A DNA stretch of 22,202 bases from CAZJNX01 sp964547415 (GCA_964547415.1 CAZJNX010000062.1:1-22202); one strand, 5' to 3'. Shown: positions 1-6,390, counted from the stretch's first letter. Program-made: numbers and translations. Notes: generated by a model not told the origin, from the sequence alone.

Positions 1-8
1 CGGCGGCG

Positions 9-102
9 CCCGGGGCGCGCGCCCGCACGCGACCGGGCATCGGCGAAGCCGTGGGCGAATGCCGCGGACGATGCGCCGCGCGCCGGAAAGCGCGCCGGCG
101 AA
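9..102. repeat. ~90 bp direct repeat, copy 1
   Basis: Copy 1 matches positions 210-300 almost base for base. Both share the core cgcacgcgaccgggcatcgg, followed by cgaag, gggcgaa, cgatgcgccgcgcg and cggaaagcgc. Differences are a 2 bp indel near the start and scattered substitutions. The repeat lies in non-coding DNA and could be a dispersed intergenic repeat with more copies to the left of the window. Confidence 0.8.
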
Positions 103-108
103 CATCGC

Positions 109-130
109 CACCTCCCTCGTGAAGGAGGTG
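109..130. other. Perfect hairpin pairing GGAGG with CCTCC
   Basis: The arms cacctcc (109-115) and ggaggtg (124-130) are perfect complements around an 8-nt loop. The right arm resembles a Shine-Dalgarno sequence and would be sequestered in the stem. No T-run follows, so it is not a classical terminator, and no supported start codon lies close downstream. Confidence 0.4.
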
Positions 131-209
131 ACGGGGGCGCTGCACGTCGGACCCTTCCTCCTCGGCGCTCGGCGCGCGGCGCCCGGCCCACATCCTGACG
201 CCCCAGGGG

Positions 210-300
210 CCCGGGGCGCGCCCGCACGCGACCGGGCATCGGCGAAGCGTCGGGCGAACGCCGCGAACGATGCGCCGCGCGGCGGAAAGCGCCTGGCGAA
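210..300. repeat. ~90 bp direct repeat, copy 2
   Basis: Second copy of the repeat at 9-102, in the same orientation with about 200 bp between starts. The 107 bp between the copies holds the 109-130 hairpin. Its function is unknown. Confidence 0.8.
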
Positions 301-394
301 GGAGAGCGGATGCGCGGGCCGCCGGTCCCCGTCTCGGCAACGCCCGCGGGCCGGCGCTCCCCGGCATGATCCGCGCGGGCGGCGCGCCCAGCAC

Positions 395-410
395 GGAGGG
401 GCGGCCCTCC
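395..410 (-). terminator. Hairpin just past the RTX gene stop
   Basis: ggaggg (395-400) and ccctcc (405-410) form a 6 bp stem with a 4-nt loop, 7 bases beyond the stop codon of the minus-strand RTX gene. There is no U-tract, which is common in such GC-rich genomes, so termination activity is inferred. Confidence 0.4.
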
Positions 411-416
411 CGGCGG

Positions 417-1940
417 CTACAGGATCACGTCGTCGGGGGCGATGGCGCCGAGGGCGTCCTCGATCACGATCACGGACCCGCGCCCCCCATCGTCCACCGA
501 GGCGATCACGTCGCGCCCGCGGACCGACACCGAGATGTCCCGCAGGCGGATGCCGAGGGCCGACAAGTCGATCGCATCCCGGTCCGACCAGTCCGTGATC
601 CGGTCCCGGCCCCAGCGGGGCGCGTCGAACAGGAAGACGTCGGCACCGCGCCCGCCAGCGAGGCGGTCGTTGCCCCCGCCCCCGACGAGGACGTCGCGCC
701 CCGCGCCCCCGTCGAGCCGGTCCTTGCCGCCGCCGCCGTCGATCCGGTCGTTCCCGCCGCCGCCCTCGATCGTGTCGCCGCCCGATCCGCCCGACAGGTC
801 GTCCGGCCCCCTTTCGCCGCGGATCCGGTCGTTCCCGCCGCCGCCCTCGATCGTGTCGCCGCCCGATCCGCCCGACAGGTCGTCCCGCCCCCTTTCGCCG
901 CCGATCCGGTCGTTCCCGCCGCCGCCGTTGATCGTGTCGCCGCCCGATCCGCCCGACAGGGCGTCCCGTCCGCGGCCGCCCAAGATGCGGTCCGCGCCCG
1001 CATCGCCCACGAGGGTGTCGGCGCCGGCCTTGCCGTTCAGCTGGTCGTCCCCCCCCTCCCCCTCGAGGCGGTTGTCGCCGCCGTTGCCGACGATGACGTT
1101 CGCAAGGGCGTTGCCGAAGACGTCCGCGTCCCGGTTCCACTGGAGGCGCACGTCACGGAGGACGGCAGGCGGCATGTCGACGTCCGCATAGGCGCGGATG
1201 CTCGTCGCGAGGCCCTGTGCGGGCGCGGACGCGGGCGCCTCGACGGCGACGGCGCCGCGGGTGAGATCGTCGTTCCGGTCGAGGATCATCGCCTCGCGGG
1301 TCGCGGCCCGCCCGTCGCCGAACAGGTCCCCCACCGAGCGGATCGTCACGGTGGGGGAGTCGGGCAGGAGGGCGATCCGGTCGCCCGACAGGTAGGCGTT
1401 GCCCGAGGAGACCACCTCCCCGCCCGTGTCGGTGACGACGCGCAGGGCGAACATCCGCCCCCCCTCGGCCACCTGGTTCCACACGAGGTTGTCCTCGAAG
1501 GCGAAGCGGCCGAAGGTGCCGACGGACACGCCCCGGCTCGTCAGGAACAGGCTGTCGGAGATGTGGCTCCGGTCGTCGGCGTACAGGATGTGGGTGAACC
1601 GGTCCGTCCGGGTGAAGAGGGTATGGGACACGGAAACGTGACCGCCCGTGCCGCCGCCCTGCCAGGTGAGGAAGCCGCCCCCGTCCACGTGGGCGTGGCG
1701 CATCCGCACGACGTTCTGCGACCCCGGCAGGGTCTCGAAGTCGATGAACGCGTGGTCGATGAAGACGGGGCGGTTGGGCCGGCCGAGGACCTCGAAGGTG
1801 CCGAAGACGTCGATCGCCTGGTTCCGCCCCTCCACGATGGTGCCCGGCCGGACGGTGACGGTGGCCCCCGGGGCGATCTGGACGCCGCCGTCGAGCACGA
1901 CCCGGCCCGACCAGACCTCGTCCTCCCGGATGATTCGCAT
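417..1940 (-). CDS. RTX (hemolysin-type calcium-binding) protein with N-terminal beta-helix-like region
   Basis: 507 residues. Residues ~280-435 are nonapeptide RTX repeats of the GGxGxD type (for example GGGGNDRI and GGSGGDTI), which bind calcium in a parallel beta-roll in exported proteins. The C-terminal ~70 residues (ITDWSDRDAIDLSALG through DDVIL) look like the usual uncleaved type I secretion signal region, and there is no N-terminal signal peptide. Residues ~1-270 resemble a right-handed parallel beta-helix, with recurring short strands such as VTVRPGTIVEGRN, and show no recognised catalytic motif. The product is therefore probably secreted by a type I system, whose ABC/MFP/OMP genes are not in the window. 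The ATG is preceded by AGGAGG 11 nt upstream, and a good sigma70-like promoter lies about 40 nt before it. The repeat region contains three nearly identical 81 bp units. Confidence 0.85.
   Translation of the reverse strand: MRIIREDEVWSGRVVLDGGVQIAPGATVTVRPGTIVEGRNQAIDVFGTFEVLGRPNRPVFIDHAFIDFETLPGSQNVVRMRHAHVDGGGFLTWQGGGTGGHVSVSHTLFTRTDRFTHILYADDRSHISDSLFLTSRGVSVGTFGRFAFEDNLVWNQVAEGGRMFALRVVTDTGGEVVSSGNAYLSGDRIALLPDSPTVTIRSVGDLFGDGRAATREAMILDRNDDLTRGAVAVEAPASAPAQGLATSIRAYADVDMPPAVLRDVRLQWNRDADVFGNALANVIVGNGGDNRLEGEGGDDQLNGKAGADTLVGDAGADRILGGRGRDALSGGSGGDTINGGGGNDRIGGERGRDDLSGGSGGDTIEGGGGNDRIRGERGPDDLSGGSGGDTIEGGGGNDRIDGGGGKDRLDGGAGRDVLVGGGGNDRLAGGRGADVFLFDAPRWGRDRITDWSDRDAIDLSALGIRLRDISVSVRGRDVIASVDDGGRGSVIVIEDALGAIAPDDVIL
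741..983 (-). repeat. Three tandem 81 bp units inside the RTX gene
   Basis: Units start at 741, 822 and 903, each 81 bp (27 codons, three RTX nonapeptides). The shared block gatccggtcgttcccgccgc recurs at exactly 81 bp spacing, followed by cgatcgtgtcgccgcccgat in each unit. Near-identity at DNA level points to recent duplication, and copy number could vary between strains. Confidence 0.9.
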
Positions 1941-1987
1941 GATCCGCCCCGCCTCCTGGATGCGGACCCGTCGCGGCAGCCCTAGAT

Positions 1988-2016
1988 TGCATAAACGCCC
2001 GCGCGCAACCCGTCAA
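1988..2016 (-). promoter_or_regulatory. Sigma70-like promoter for the RTX gene
   Basis: Read on the minus strand, TTGACG (2016-2011) and TATGCA (1993-1988) are separated by exactly 17 bp. The predicted transcription start lies near 1980, leaving a ~40 nt leader before the ATG at 1940. Judged by sequence only. Confidence 0.5.
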
Positions 2017-2050
2017 CGGGCGATCGGCGGGCGGCGCGGCAGCCTCACCG

Positions 2051-2079
2051 TTGACAGGGGCGGCCCGTCCGGCATCTGT
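2051..2079 (+). promoter_or_regulatory. Possible promoter for the sterol-desaturase-family gene
   Basis: A perfect -35 TTGACA (2051-2056) is followed after 17 bp by a poor -10 (atctgt, 2074-2079). It sits 31 nt before the ATG at 2110 and is divergent from the RTX promoter, so the two units may share a control region. The weak -10 keeps confidence low. Confidence 0.35.
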
Positions 2080-2109
2080 CGGCGCGGACGCGGACAGGGA
2101 CGGTGAGCG

Positions 2110-2892
2110 ATGACGGCGGGTCTCGGCGACGGGGCGACCTTCCTTCTCCTGTGGGCGGGCGCCTACGGGGTGCTTCTTCTCCTTTACGCGGTGCCGGGCC
2201 TCGTCATCGAGCGGATCGCCCGGCGCCATCCGGAGCGGCGGATCCAGGACCGCAAGGCGAGCGACCGGCGGCGGGACATCCGCCAGTCCGTCGTCTCCCT
2301 CGCCACCATCGCGCTCTACGTCTCGGGCGGCCTCTTCTTTCAGCTGAAGGGCTGGACGCTCTTCACGATCCACCAGACCTCGCCCGTCGCCATCCTGGTC
2401 GGGATCCTCGTCAGCGTCCTCGCCTACGACACCTGGTTCTACTGGTTCCACCGGCTGATGCACACGAAGCGCTTCTACCGCTTCCACGCGCGCCATCACC
2501 GGGCCGTCACGCCGACCACCTGGTCGTGCAACAACGATTCCCTAGTGGGCACCTTCTTCGAGCAGGGCTACTTCTTCTTTGCGGCGGTGCTGCTGCCGAT
2601 CCCGGCCGTCGTCCTGATCGCCCACAAGGCGTTCGACCAGGTAACGGGGATGATCAGCCACTGCGGCTACGAGTTCTTCGCCTCCCCGAGCGCGCGGGCG
2701 CCGTGGCCGATGCTGTGCACCACCTTCCACGACCAGCACCACTCGAACTTCCGCGTGAACTTCGGCAACACCTTCTCGCTCTGGGACCGGCTGATGGGCA
2801 CCCTCCACCCGGCCTACGACGAGAAGGTGCGCACCTTCGAGGCCGCCGGCCGCCCCGCGGGGGAGGACGGCGAGGCGGCGCGGCGGGCCTGA
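2110..2892 (+). CDS. Sterol desaturase / fatty acid hydroxylase superfamily membrane protein
   Basis: 260 residues, an integral membrane di-iron oxygenase. The histidine clusters of the superfamily are all visible: HRLMH (114-118, HX3H), HARHH (126-130, HX2HH) and HDQHH (207-211, HX2HH), with another His at 184 in MISHCGYEFF. Hydrophobic spans lie at ~10-32, 61-80, 92-112 and 150-171. Family members hydroxylate or desaturate lipid-like substrates (sterols, carotenoids, fatty acyl chains); the substrate here cannot be read from sequence. The ATG follows agggacggtgagcg; an overlapping frame from 2103 is a shadow. The 3' end meets the convergent FkbM gene with only 9 bp between the stop codons, and both stops lie in one short hairpin. 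Confidence 0.9.
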   Translation: MTAGLGDGATFLLLWAGAYGVLLLLYAVPGLVIERIARRHPERRIQDRKASDRRRDIRQSVVSLATIALYVSGGLFFQLKGWTLFTIHQTSPVAILVGILVSVLAYDTWFYWFHRLMHTKRFYRFHARHHRAVTPTTWSCNNDSLVGTFFEQGYFFFAAVLLPIPAVVLIAHKAFDQVTGMISHCGYEFFASPSARAPWPMLCTTFHDQHHSNFRVNFGNTFSLWDRLMGTLHPAYDEKVRTFEAAGRPAGEDGEAARRA

Positions 2893-2905
2893 CGCCGCCC
2901 GTCAG
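2889..2905. terminator. Short hairpin shared by two convergent stop codons
   Basis: ctgacg (2889-2894) and cgtcag (2900-2905) pair perfectly around a 5-nt loop. The left arm contains the TGA of the desaturase-family gene and the right arm contains the TGA of the minus-strand methyltransferase. It could act as a compact bidirectional terminator, although there is no U-tract. Confidence 0.4.
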
Positions 2906-3651
2906 TCCCCGAGCCGCGCGTAGACATCGCCCGAGTTCGCCTCGTCGGGAAGAGCCTCGAGGACGGCGGCCATCGCCTCCCCGTCGATCCAGTCCTCCCC
3001 CTCGAGGCGGTGGCTCTCGCCGCGGGAGAAGCGGAACCGGTCGTATCCCAGCGCCCGGCAGCGGGCGAGGGCTGCAAGGCCGGGGGCGCGCGCCATCGTC
3101 GTGATCTCGAAGGAAAGGGCGCGCGGCGGCGTGGCGAGCCCTTCCAGGATCTCCGGCTCGAAGCCCTCCGCGTCGATCTTCACGAAGGCCGGCATCCCGT
3201 GCTCGGCGACAAGACCGTCGAGGGTGACGACCGGCACCTCCTCCGCCGCGTCCCACAACTGCCCGTCCCACCCCTTCGCCCCGGCGGCACCGGCGACGAA
3301 GGCGTCCGACAGGGTGGAGACGGTGGGGTTCGCGCGGTTGAGACGCAGCGTCGCCGTGCCCGGCGCGGCGCCCGCGGCCGCCTTCACGAGGACGGTGTCC
3401 CGGTCGCGGCCGTGGAGGCGCTTCAGGACGGCGAACAGGCGCCCGTTGGGTTCCAGCGCCACCACGCGGGCGCCGAGGCGGCGGAAGGCGGCGAGGCGGT
3501 CGCCCAGGTGGGCGCCGACGTCGAACACCAGGTCGCCCTTCCCCACGAAACCGGCGTAGAGGGCGTCGAGGCCCCGCGCATGGGCGGGCCGGGCGCGATA
3601 GATCGCGAGCGAGCGGGCGATGCCGCCCCACTCCCGCAAGGTGGACGCCAT
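2902..3651 (-). CDS. FkbM family methyltransferase
   Basis: 249 residues, a Rossmann-fold SAM-dependent methyltransferase. Motif I is VFDVGAHLGDR (~42-52), followed by VVALEPN (~63-69), whose acidic residue should hold the ribose of SAM, and FVKIDAEGFEPEILEGL (~156-172), the hallmark KIDxEGxExxxL block of FkbM proteins. Characterised relatives O-methylate small molecules or sugars; the acceptor here is unknown. I chose the ATG at 3651 because aaaggaga lies just upstream and the conserved fold starts soon after; a longer in-frame reading to 4329 crosses the divergent TIM-barrel gene and is rejected. The gene is convergent with the sterol-desaturase-family gene and divergent from the TIM-barrel gene. 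Confidence 0.88.
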   Translation of the reverse strand: MASTLREWGGIARSLAIYRARPAHARGLDALYAGFVGKGDLVFDVGAHLGDRLAAFRRLGARVVALEPNGRLFAVLKRLHGRDRDTVLVKAAAGAAPGTATLRLNRANPTVSTLSDAFVAGAAGAKGWDGQLWDAAEEVPVVTLDGLVAEHGMPAFVKIDAEGFEPEILEGLATPPRALSFEITTMARAPGLAALARCRALGYDRFRFSRGESHRLEGEDWIDGEAMAAVLEALPDEANSGDVYARLGD

Positions 3652-3774
3652 GGGCTCTCCTTTCGCTCCCCGTGCCGCGGTGCCTTGACCGGGCGACCGG
3701 CGCGGCTCGACTATCGGGGGCCGGGCCCGGCCGCAAGCGGCGCGGGGCGGGGAACGCACGCGGGACGGGGCGGG

Positions 3775-4458
3775 ATGGTCGATTTCATCTTCATGCTGAC
3801 CCGCGAGGATCGCACCATCGAGGACTGCCTCGAGGTGGTGGACGCGATCGCCCCCCTCGGCCTTCGCCACATCGGCTACAAGGACGTCGGCGTGCCGGTG
3901 CCGGTGCTCGCCGAGCTCGACCGGCGGATCAAGGCGGCGGGCGCGACGAGCTGGATGGAGATCGTGGCGCCCGACCCGGAAGCGGCCCTGCCCGCGCTCG
4001 ACACCGCCGCGCGCATCGGCTCGGACCGGGTGATGGGCGGCACGGCGAGCCCGGCGATCATGGAGCGCCTGTCGCGGACGGGCATGGCCTACCTTCCCTT
4101 CCCCGGCCGGACCAGCGGCCATCCGACCGTCCTCCACGGCAGCGCGGAGGAGATCGCGGCGGACTGCGCGCGGATCGCCGGCCTCGGCTGCGCGGGCGTC
4201 GACCTTCTCGCCTACCGGGCGGTCGACGCGGACCCGCTCGCCCTCCTGCGGGCCGCCCGTGCGGCGACGCCCGGTTTCCTCGTGGTGGCGGGCTCCATCG
4301 ACACGCCGGAGCGGATCGCGGCGGTCCACGGGGCGGGCGCGGACGCCTTCACCATCGGCTCGGCGATCTTCGCGGGCGCCCTCGACCGCCGCAAGGGCAG
4401 CTACCTCGGCCAGATCGCCGCCGTGCGGGACGTCGTCTCCAGCCTCCCGTCACGCTGA
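3775..4458 (+). CDS. TIM-barrel protein of the ribulose-phosphate-binding (HisA/NanE-like) fold, function unassigned
   Basis: 227 residues with the alternating pattern of a beta/alpha barrel: VDFIFMLTRED (1-12), GLRHIGYKDVGVP (29-41), WMEIVAP (60-66), GVDLLAYRA (141-149), FLVVAGSID (168-176) and GADAFTIGSAIF (188-199). The last two blocks resemble the standard phosphate-binding site of HisA/HisF/NanE-like barrels, so a phosphorylated or nucleotide-linked ligand is likely. I do not recognise the reaction. LGLRHIGYKDVG carries Lys36 and Asp37, which could be catalytic. The ATG at 3775 follows the weak purine run gggacggggcggg; longer in-frame readings overlap the methyltransferase. The stop codon lies inside a perfect 11 bp hairpin, and a malyl-CoA-lyase-like gene begins 318 bp downstream. 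Confidence 0.8.
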   Translation: MVDFIFMLTREDRTIEDCLEVVDAIAPLGLRHIGYKDVGVPVPVLAELDRRIKAAGATSWMEIVAPDPEAALPALDTAARIGSDRVMGGTASPAIMERLSRTGMAYLPFPGRTSGHPTVLHGSAEEIAADCARIAGLGCAGVDLLAYRAVDADPLALLRAARAATPGFLVVAGSIDTPERIAAVHGAGADAFTIGSAIFAGALDRRKGSYLGQIAAVRDVVSSLPSR

Positions 4459-4466
4459 CGGGAGGC
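4442..4466 (+). terminator. Perfect 11 bp hairpin spanning the TIM-barrel stop codon
   Basis: gcctcccgtca (4442-4452) and tgacgggaggc (4456-4466) are perfect complements with the tri-loop CGC. The TGA stop (4456-4458) is in the right arm. This is very stable and probably a terminator or 3'-end stabiliser; no U-tract follows. Confidence 0.6.
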
Positions 4467-4494
4467 ACGCCGCCACCGTCTCCCGAACAATTCC

Positions 4495-4517
4495 GCCGGC
4501 GGGACGATCCCGCCGGC
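4495..4517 (+). terminator. Second perfect 10 bp hairpin
   Basis: gccggcggga (4495-4504) and tcccgccggc (4508-4517) pair perfectly around a CGA tri-loop, 28 bp after the first hairpin. Tandem hairpins after one stop suggest a double terminator isolating the TIM-barrel gene from the lyase gene. Confidence 0.5.
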
Positions 4518-4701
4518 CTCCCCCGCGTGGCCGACGCCTCCCGAACAGCGCCGGCGCGCGCCGCGACCACCGTCGGCCGGCCGCCTCCATGCTGCGGCGC
4601 CGCAAACCCTCCGTTTCCTGCCGAACGTCGAAGGAGCCAGCCTTTTCCGTGCGTTGGCGAGAGATCCCGGCCGCCCGTGCCCGCGGCGGTTGCCAAACGT
4701 C

Positions 4702-4730
4702 TTCGCAGCTGCATCTTTTGCACCTGCGAA
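4702..4730. promoter_or_regulatory. Inverted repeat upstream of the lyase, possible operator
   Basis: ttcgcag (4702-4708) and ctgcgaa (4724-4730) are a perfect 7 bp inverted repeat with 15 bp between, 47 bp before the lyase ATG. Nearby words ttgccaaa and ttttgca add to an operator-like look. A possible -35 (ttgcca, 4690-4695) with a poor -10 at 4713-4718 overlaps it. The regulator is unknown. Confidence 0.3.
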
Positions 4731-4776
4731 CGCCCTCTCCGTGGCGGGAGGGTCGCGGAAGCGGAAGGATGCCAGC

Positions 4777-5820
4777 ATGCAGTCGCCGAGACAGTTCTTC
4801 GCCCCCCTCGCCCTCGGCGCCCCCGAGCCGTACGGCGCCCTGCCCGTCCGGCTCGAGCGCATGATCCACTTCGTGCCACCCCACATCGCGAAGGTGCGGG
4901 ACAAGGTGCCCGCGCTCGCGGGAACCGTCGACGTGGTGCTCGGCAACCTCGAGGACGCGGTCCCGGCCGACGCCAAGGAGGCGGCGCGCGAGGGCTTCAT
5001 CGAGATGGCGAACGCGGGCGACTGGAGCGCGACGGGCCTTTGGACGCGGATCAACAGTCTCGACAGCCCGTGGGTGCTCGAGGACGTGACGCGGATCGTC
5101 GCCGCCGTCGGCGACAGGCTGGACGTCATGATGGTGCCGAAGGTGGACGGGCCGGAGGACATCCACTTCATCGACCGCCTGCTCGCCCTCCTGGAGGCGC
5201 GCCACGGCCTCAAGAGACAGATCCTCGTCCACGCCATCCTCGAGACCGCGCGGGGCGTCGCCAACGTGGAGGCGATCGCCCTCGCGAGCCCGCGGATGCA
5301 CGGAATCAGCCTCGGCCCGGCGGACCTCGCCGCTTCCCGAGGCATGAAGACCACCCGCGTCGGCGGCGGCCACCCGGGCTACCGCGTGCTCGCCGACGCG
5401 CCGGGCGGCGCGGGCGAACGGCCCGCCTTCCAGCAGGACCTGTGGCACTACACCCTCGCGCGGATGGTGGACGCGTGCGCGGCCGCCGGCATCAAGGCCT
5501 TCTACGGCCCGTTCGGCGACTTTTCCGACGAGGCGGCCTGCGAGGCCCAGTTCCGAAACGCCTTCCTGATGGGCTGCGCGGGCGCCTGGACGCTGCACCC
5601 GAGCCAGATCCCCATCGCCAAGCGCGTCTTCAGCCCGGACCCGGACGAGGTGGCCGCCGCCCGCCGCATCCTCGAGGCGATGCCCGACGGCACGGGGGCG
5701 GTGATGATCGACGGCAAGATGCAGGACGACGCCACCTGGAAGCAGGCCCGCGTCATCGTGGACCTCGCCCGCGAGGTGGCCCTGCGCGACCCGGAGGCGG
5801 CCGCCGCATACGGGCTCTGA
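4777..5820 (+). CDS. CitE/HpcH-type lyase, malyl-CoA (beta-methylmalyl-CoA) lyase-like
   Basis: 347 residues of the HpcH/HpaI aldolase/citrate lyase family, Mg-dependent TIM barrels that cleave or form CoA thioesters such as malyl-CoA (acetyl-CoA plus glyoxylate). Visible signatures are NLEDAVPADAKEAAR (58-71), RINSLD (91-96), MMVPKVDGPED (118-128), ILETARGVANVEAIA (154-168) with the expected catalytic/metal Glu156, GPADLAASRGM (180-190) with Asp183, GPFGDFSD (244-251) and LHPSQI (273-278). GPFGDFSD, HPSQI and the late GAVMIDGKMQD match malyl-CoA lyases better than CitE proper. The N-terminus is ~25 residues longer than usual. The ATG at 4777 is chosen because ggaagga sits 7 nt upstream; an in-frame extension to 4654 lacks conservation. 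Substrate preference is inferred. A role in glyoxylate or ethylmalonyl-CoA metabolism is plausible. Confidence 0.82.
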   Translation: MQSPRQFFAPLALGAPEPYGALPVRLERMIHFVPPHIAKVRDKVPALAGTVDVVLGNLEDAVPADAKEAAREGFIEMANAGDWSATGLWTRINSLDSPWVLEDVTRIVAAVGDRLDVMMVPKVDGPEDIHFIDRLLALLEARHGLKRQILVHAILETARGVANVEAIALASPRMHGISLGPADLAASRGMKTTRVGGGHPGYRVLADAPGGAGERPAFQQDLWHYTLARMVDACAAAGIKAFYGPFGDFSDEAACEAQFRNAFLMGCAGAWTLHPSQIPIAKRVFSPDPDEVAAARRILEAMPDGTGAVMIDGKMQDDATWKQARVIVDLAREVALRDPEAAAAYGL

Positions 5821-5843
5821 CGGGGCCAACACCTTCACCTCGG

Positions 5844-5872
5844 TTGCAAATGCCGGGGCGGTCACGTACCTG
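5844..5872 (+). promoter_or_regulatory. Possible promoter of hspQ
   Basis: TTGCAA (5844-5849), 17 bp, TACCTG (5867-5872). It lies ~115 nt before the hspQ ATG in the 169 bp gap after the lyase gene. Both boxes deviate from sigma70 consensus, and I cannot tell whether a heat-shock sigma factor would use it. Confidence 0.3.
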
Positions 5873-5989
5873 ATGCACGGGACGTGGGCCGGTCCGCCGG
5901 CCGCGGTCGCCGCCCGTGGGCCGGCGGCCGCGCGGCTCGAGGGCGCGAGGTCCTCGCCGCAAGCCTCGGAGACCAGTTGGGGACGTGTC

Positions 5990-6313
5990 ATGAGACGGGC
6001 GAAATTCGGGCTCGGGCAGGTGGTTCGGCACCGGATCTACCCGTTCCGCGGCGTCATCTTCGACGTCGATCCCACCTTCGCCAATACCGAGGAGTGGTGG
6101 CTCTCGATCCCCGAGGAGGTGCGTCCGCGCAAGGACCAGCCATTCTATCACCTCTTCGCCGAGAACGAGGAGACGGAGTACATCGCCTACGTTTCCGAGC
6201 AGAACCTCGTGCCCGACGACAGCGGCGAGCCGGTGCGCCATCCCCAGGTGGCCGAAGTGTTCTTCACGGCCGAGGACGGCAGCTACCGCGCCCGTAACGA
6301 CATCTTCAACTGA
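5990..6313 (+). CDS. hspQ: Heat shock protein HspQ (YccV-like)
   Basis: 107 residues matching the YccV/HspQ family nearly throughout: KFGLGQVVRHRIYPFRGVIF (5-24), DVDPTFANTEEWWLSIPEE (25-43), the run RPRKDQPFYHLFAENEETEY and YVSEQNLVPDDSGEPVRHP (67-85). In enterobacteria HspQ binds hemimethylated oriC DNA, is heat-inducible and acts as a specificity enhancer of the Lon protease. The small beta-barrel fold and the near-invariant PFYHL and YVSEQNL blocks are intact. The start ATG at 5990 matches the family's usual N-terminus, with a weak ggggacg upstream; an in-frame extension to 5873 is low-complexity. It stands alone between the lyase and a convergent permease gene. Confidence 0.95.
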   Translation: MRRAKFGLGQVVRHRIYPFRGVIFDVDPTFANTEEWWLSIPEEVRPRKDQPFYHLFAENEETEYIAYVSEQNLVPDDSGEPVRHPQVAEVFFTAEDGSYRARNDIFN

Positions 6314-6320
6314 TCCTCCT

Positions 6321-6340
6321 CACGCGGCCGCGCTGGCGTG
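6321..6340 (+). terminator. Weak terminator-like hairpin after hspQ
   Basis: cacgc (6321-6325) and gcgtg (6336-6340) pair around a 10-nt loop that contains the self-complementary gcggccgc. It starts 7 nt after the hspQ stop. Weak, with no U-tract. Confidence 0.25.
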
Positions 6341-6358
6341 CTCCGGCCCGCCGACGTT

Positions 6359-6390
6359 TCCCTTCGATGGGTCCAGCTCCCTTCGATGGG
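6359..6390. repeat. 13 bp direct repeat between convergent genes
   Basis: tcccttcgatggg occurs at 6359-6371 and again at 6378-6390. It lies in the 279 bp gap between hspQ and the convergent permease gene, where I see no other gene. Meaning unknown. Confidence 0.6.

Larger units (their letters stand above)
1..416. other. Non-coding left edge, no supported gene
   Basis: I see no convincing gene here. The long open frames are low-complexity Arg/Ala/Pro/Gly translations, as expected of very GC-rich DNA. The stretch holds a ~90 bp direct repeat (9-102 and 210-300), a perfect 7 bp hairpin at 109-130 and a hairpin just past the RTX gene stop at 395-410. A gene whose coding part lies outside the window cannot be excluded. 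Confidence 0.6.
4459..4776. other. 318 bp intergenic region with two strong hairpins and an inverted repeat
   Basis: No supported gene. It contains the right arm of the 4442-4466 hairpin, a second perfect hairpin at 4495-4517, the word ctcccgaaca occurring twice near 4481 and 4538, and a comparatively AT-richer stretch at ~4600-4725 with an inverted repeat at 4702-4730. The last part is the likely promoter/operator region of the downstream lyase. Confidence 0.6.

Noticed and set aside
741..983. 81 bp regular repeats as a possible CRISPR or satellite
   Set aside because: They lie in frame inside the RTX gene and encode GGxGxD nonapeptides, with no variable spacers.
270..1985. 571-residue plus-strand frame across the left end
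   Set aside because: It is the antisense shadow of the RTX gene: repeated VPAAALDRVAARSAR blocks are the reverse reading of the RTX repeats.
2902..4329. Longer form of the FkbM gene
   Set aside because: The extra N-terminus is antisense to the TIM-barrel gene, and a good ribosome site supports the start at 3651.
3672..5873. 733-residue plus-strand frame
   Set aside because: Arg/Gly/Pro-rich shadow running through the TIM-barrel and lyase genes; no family features.
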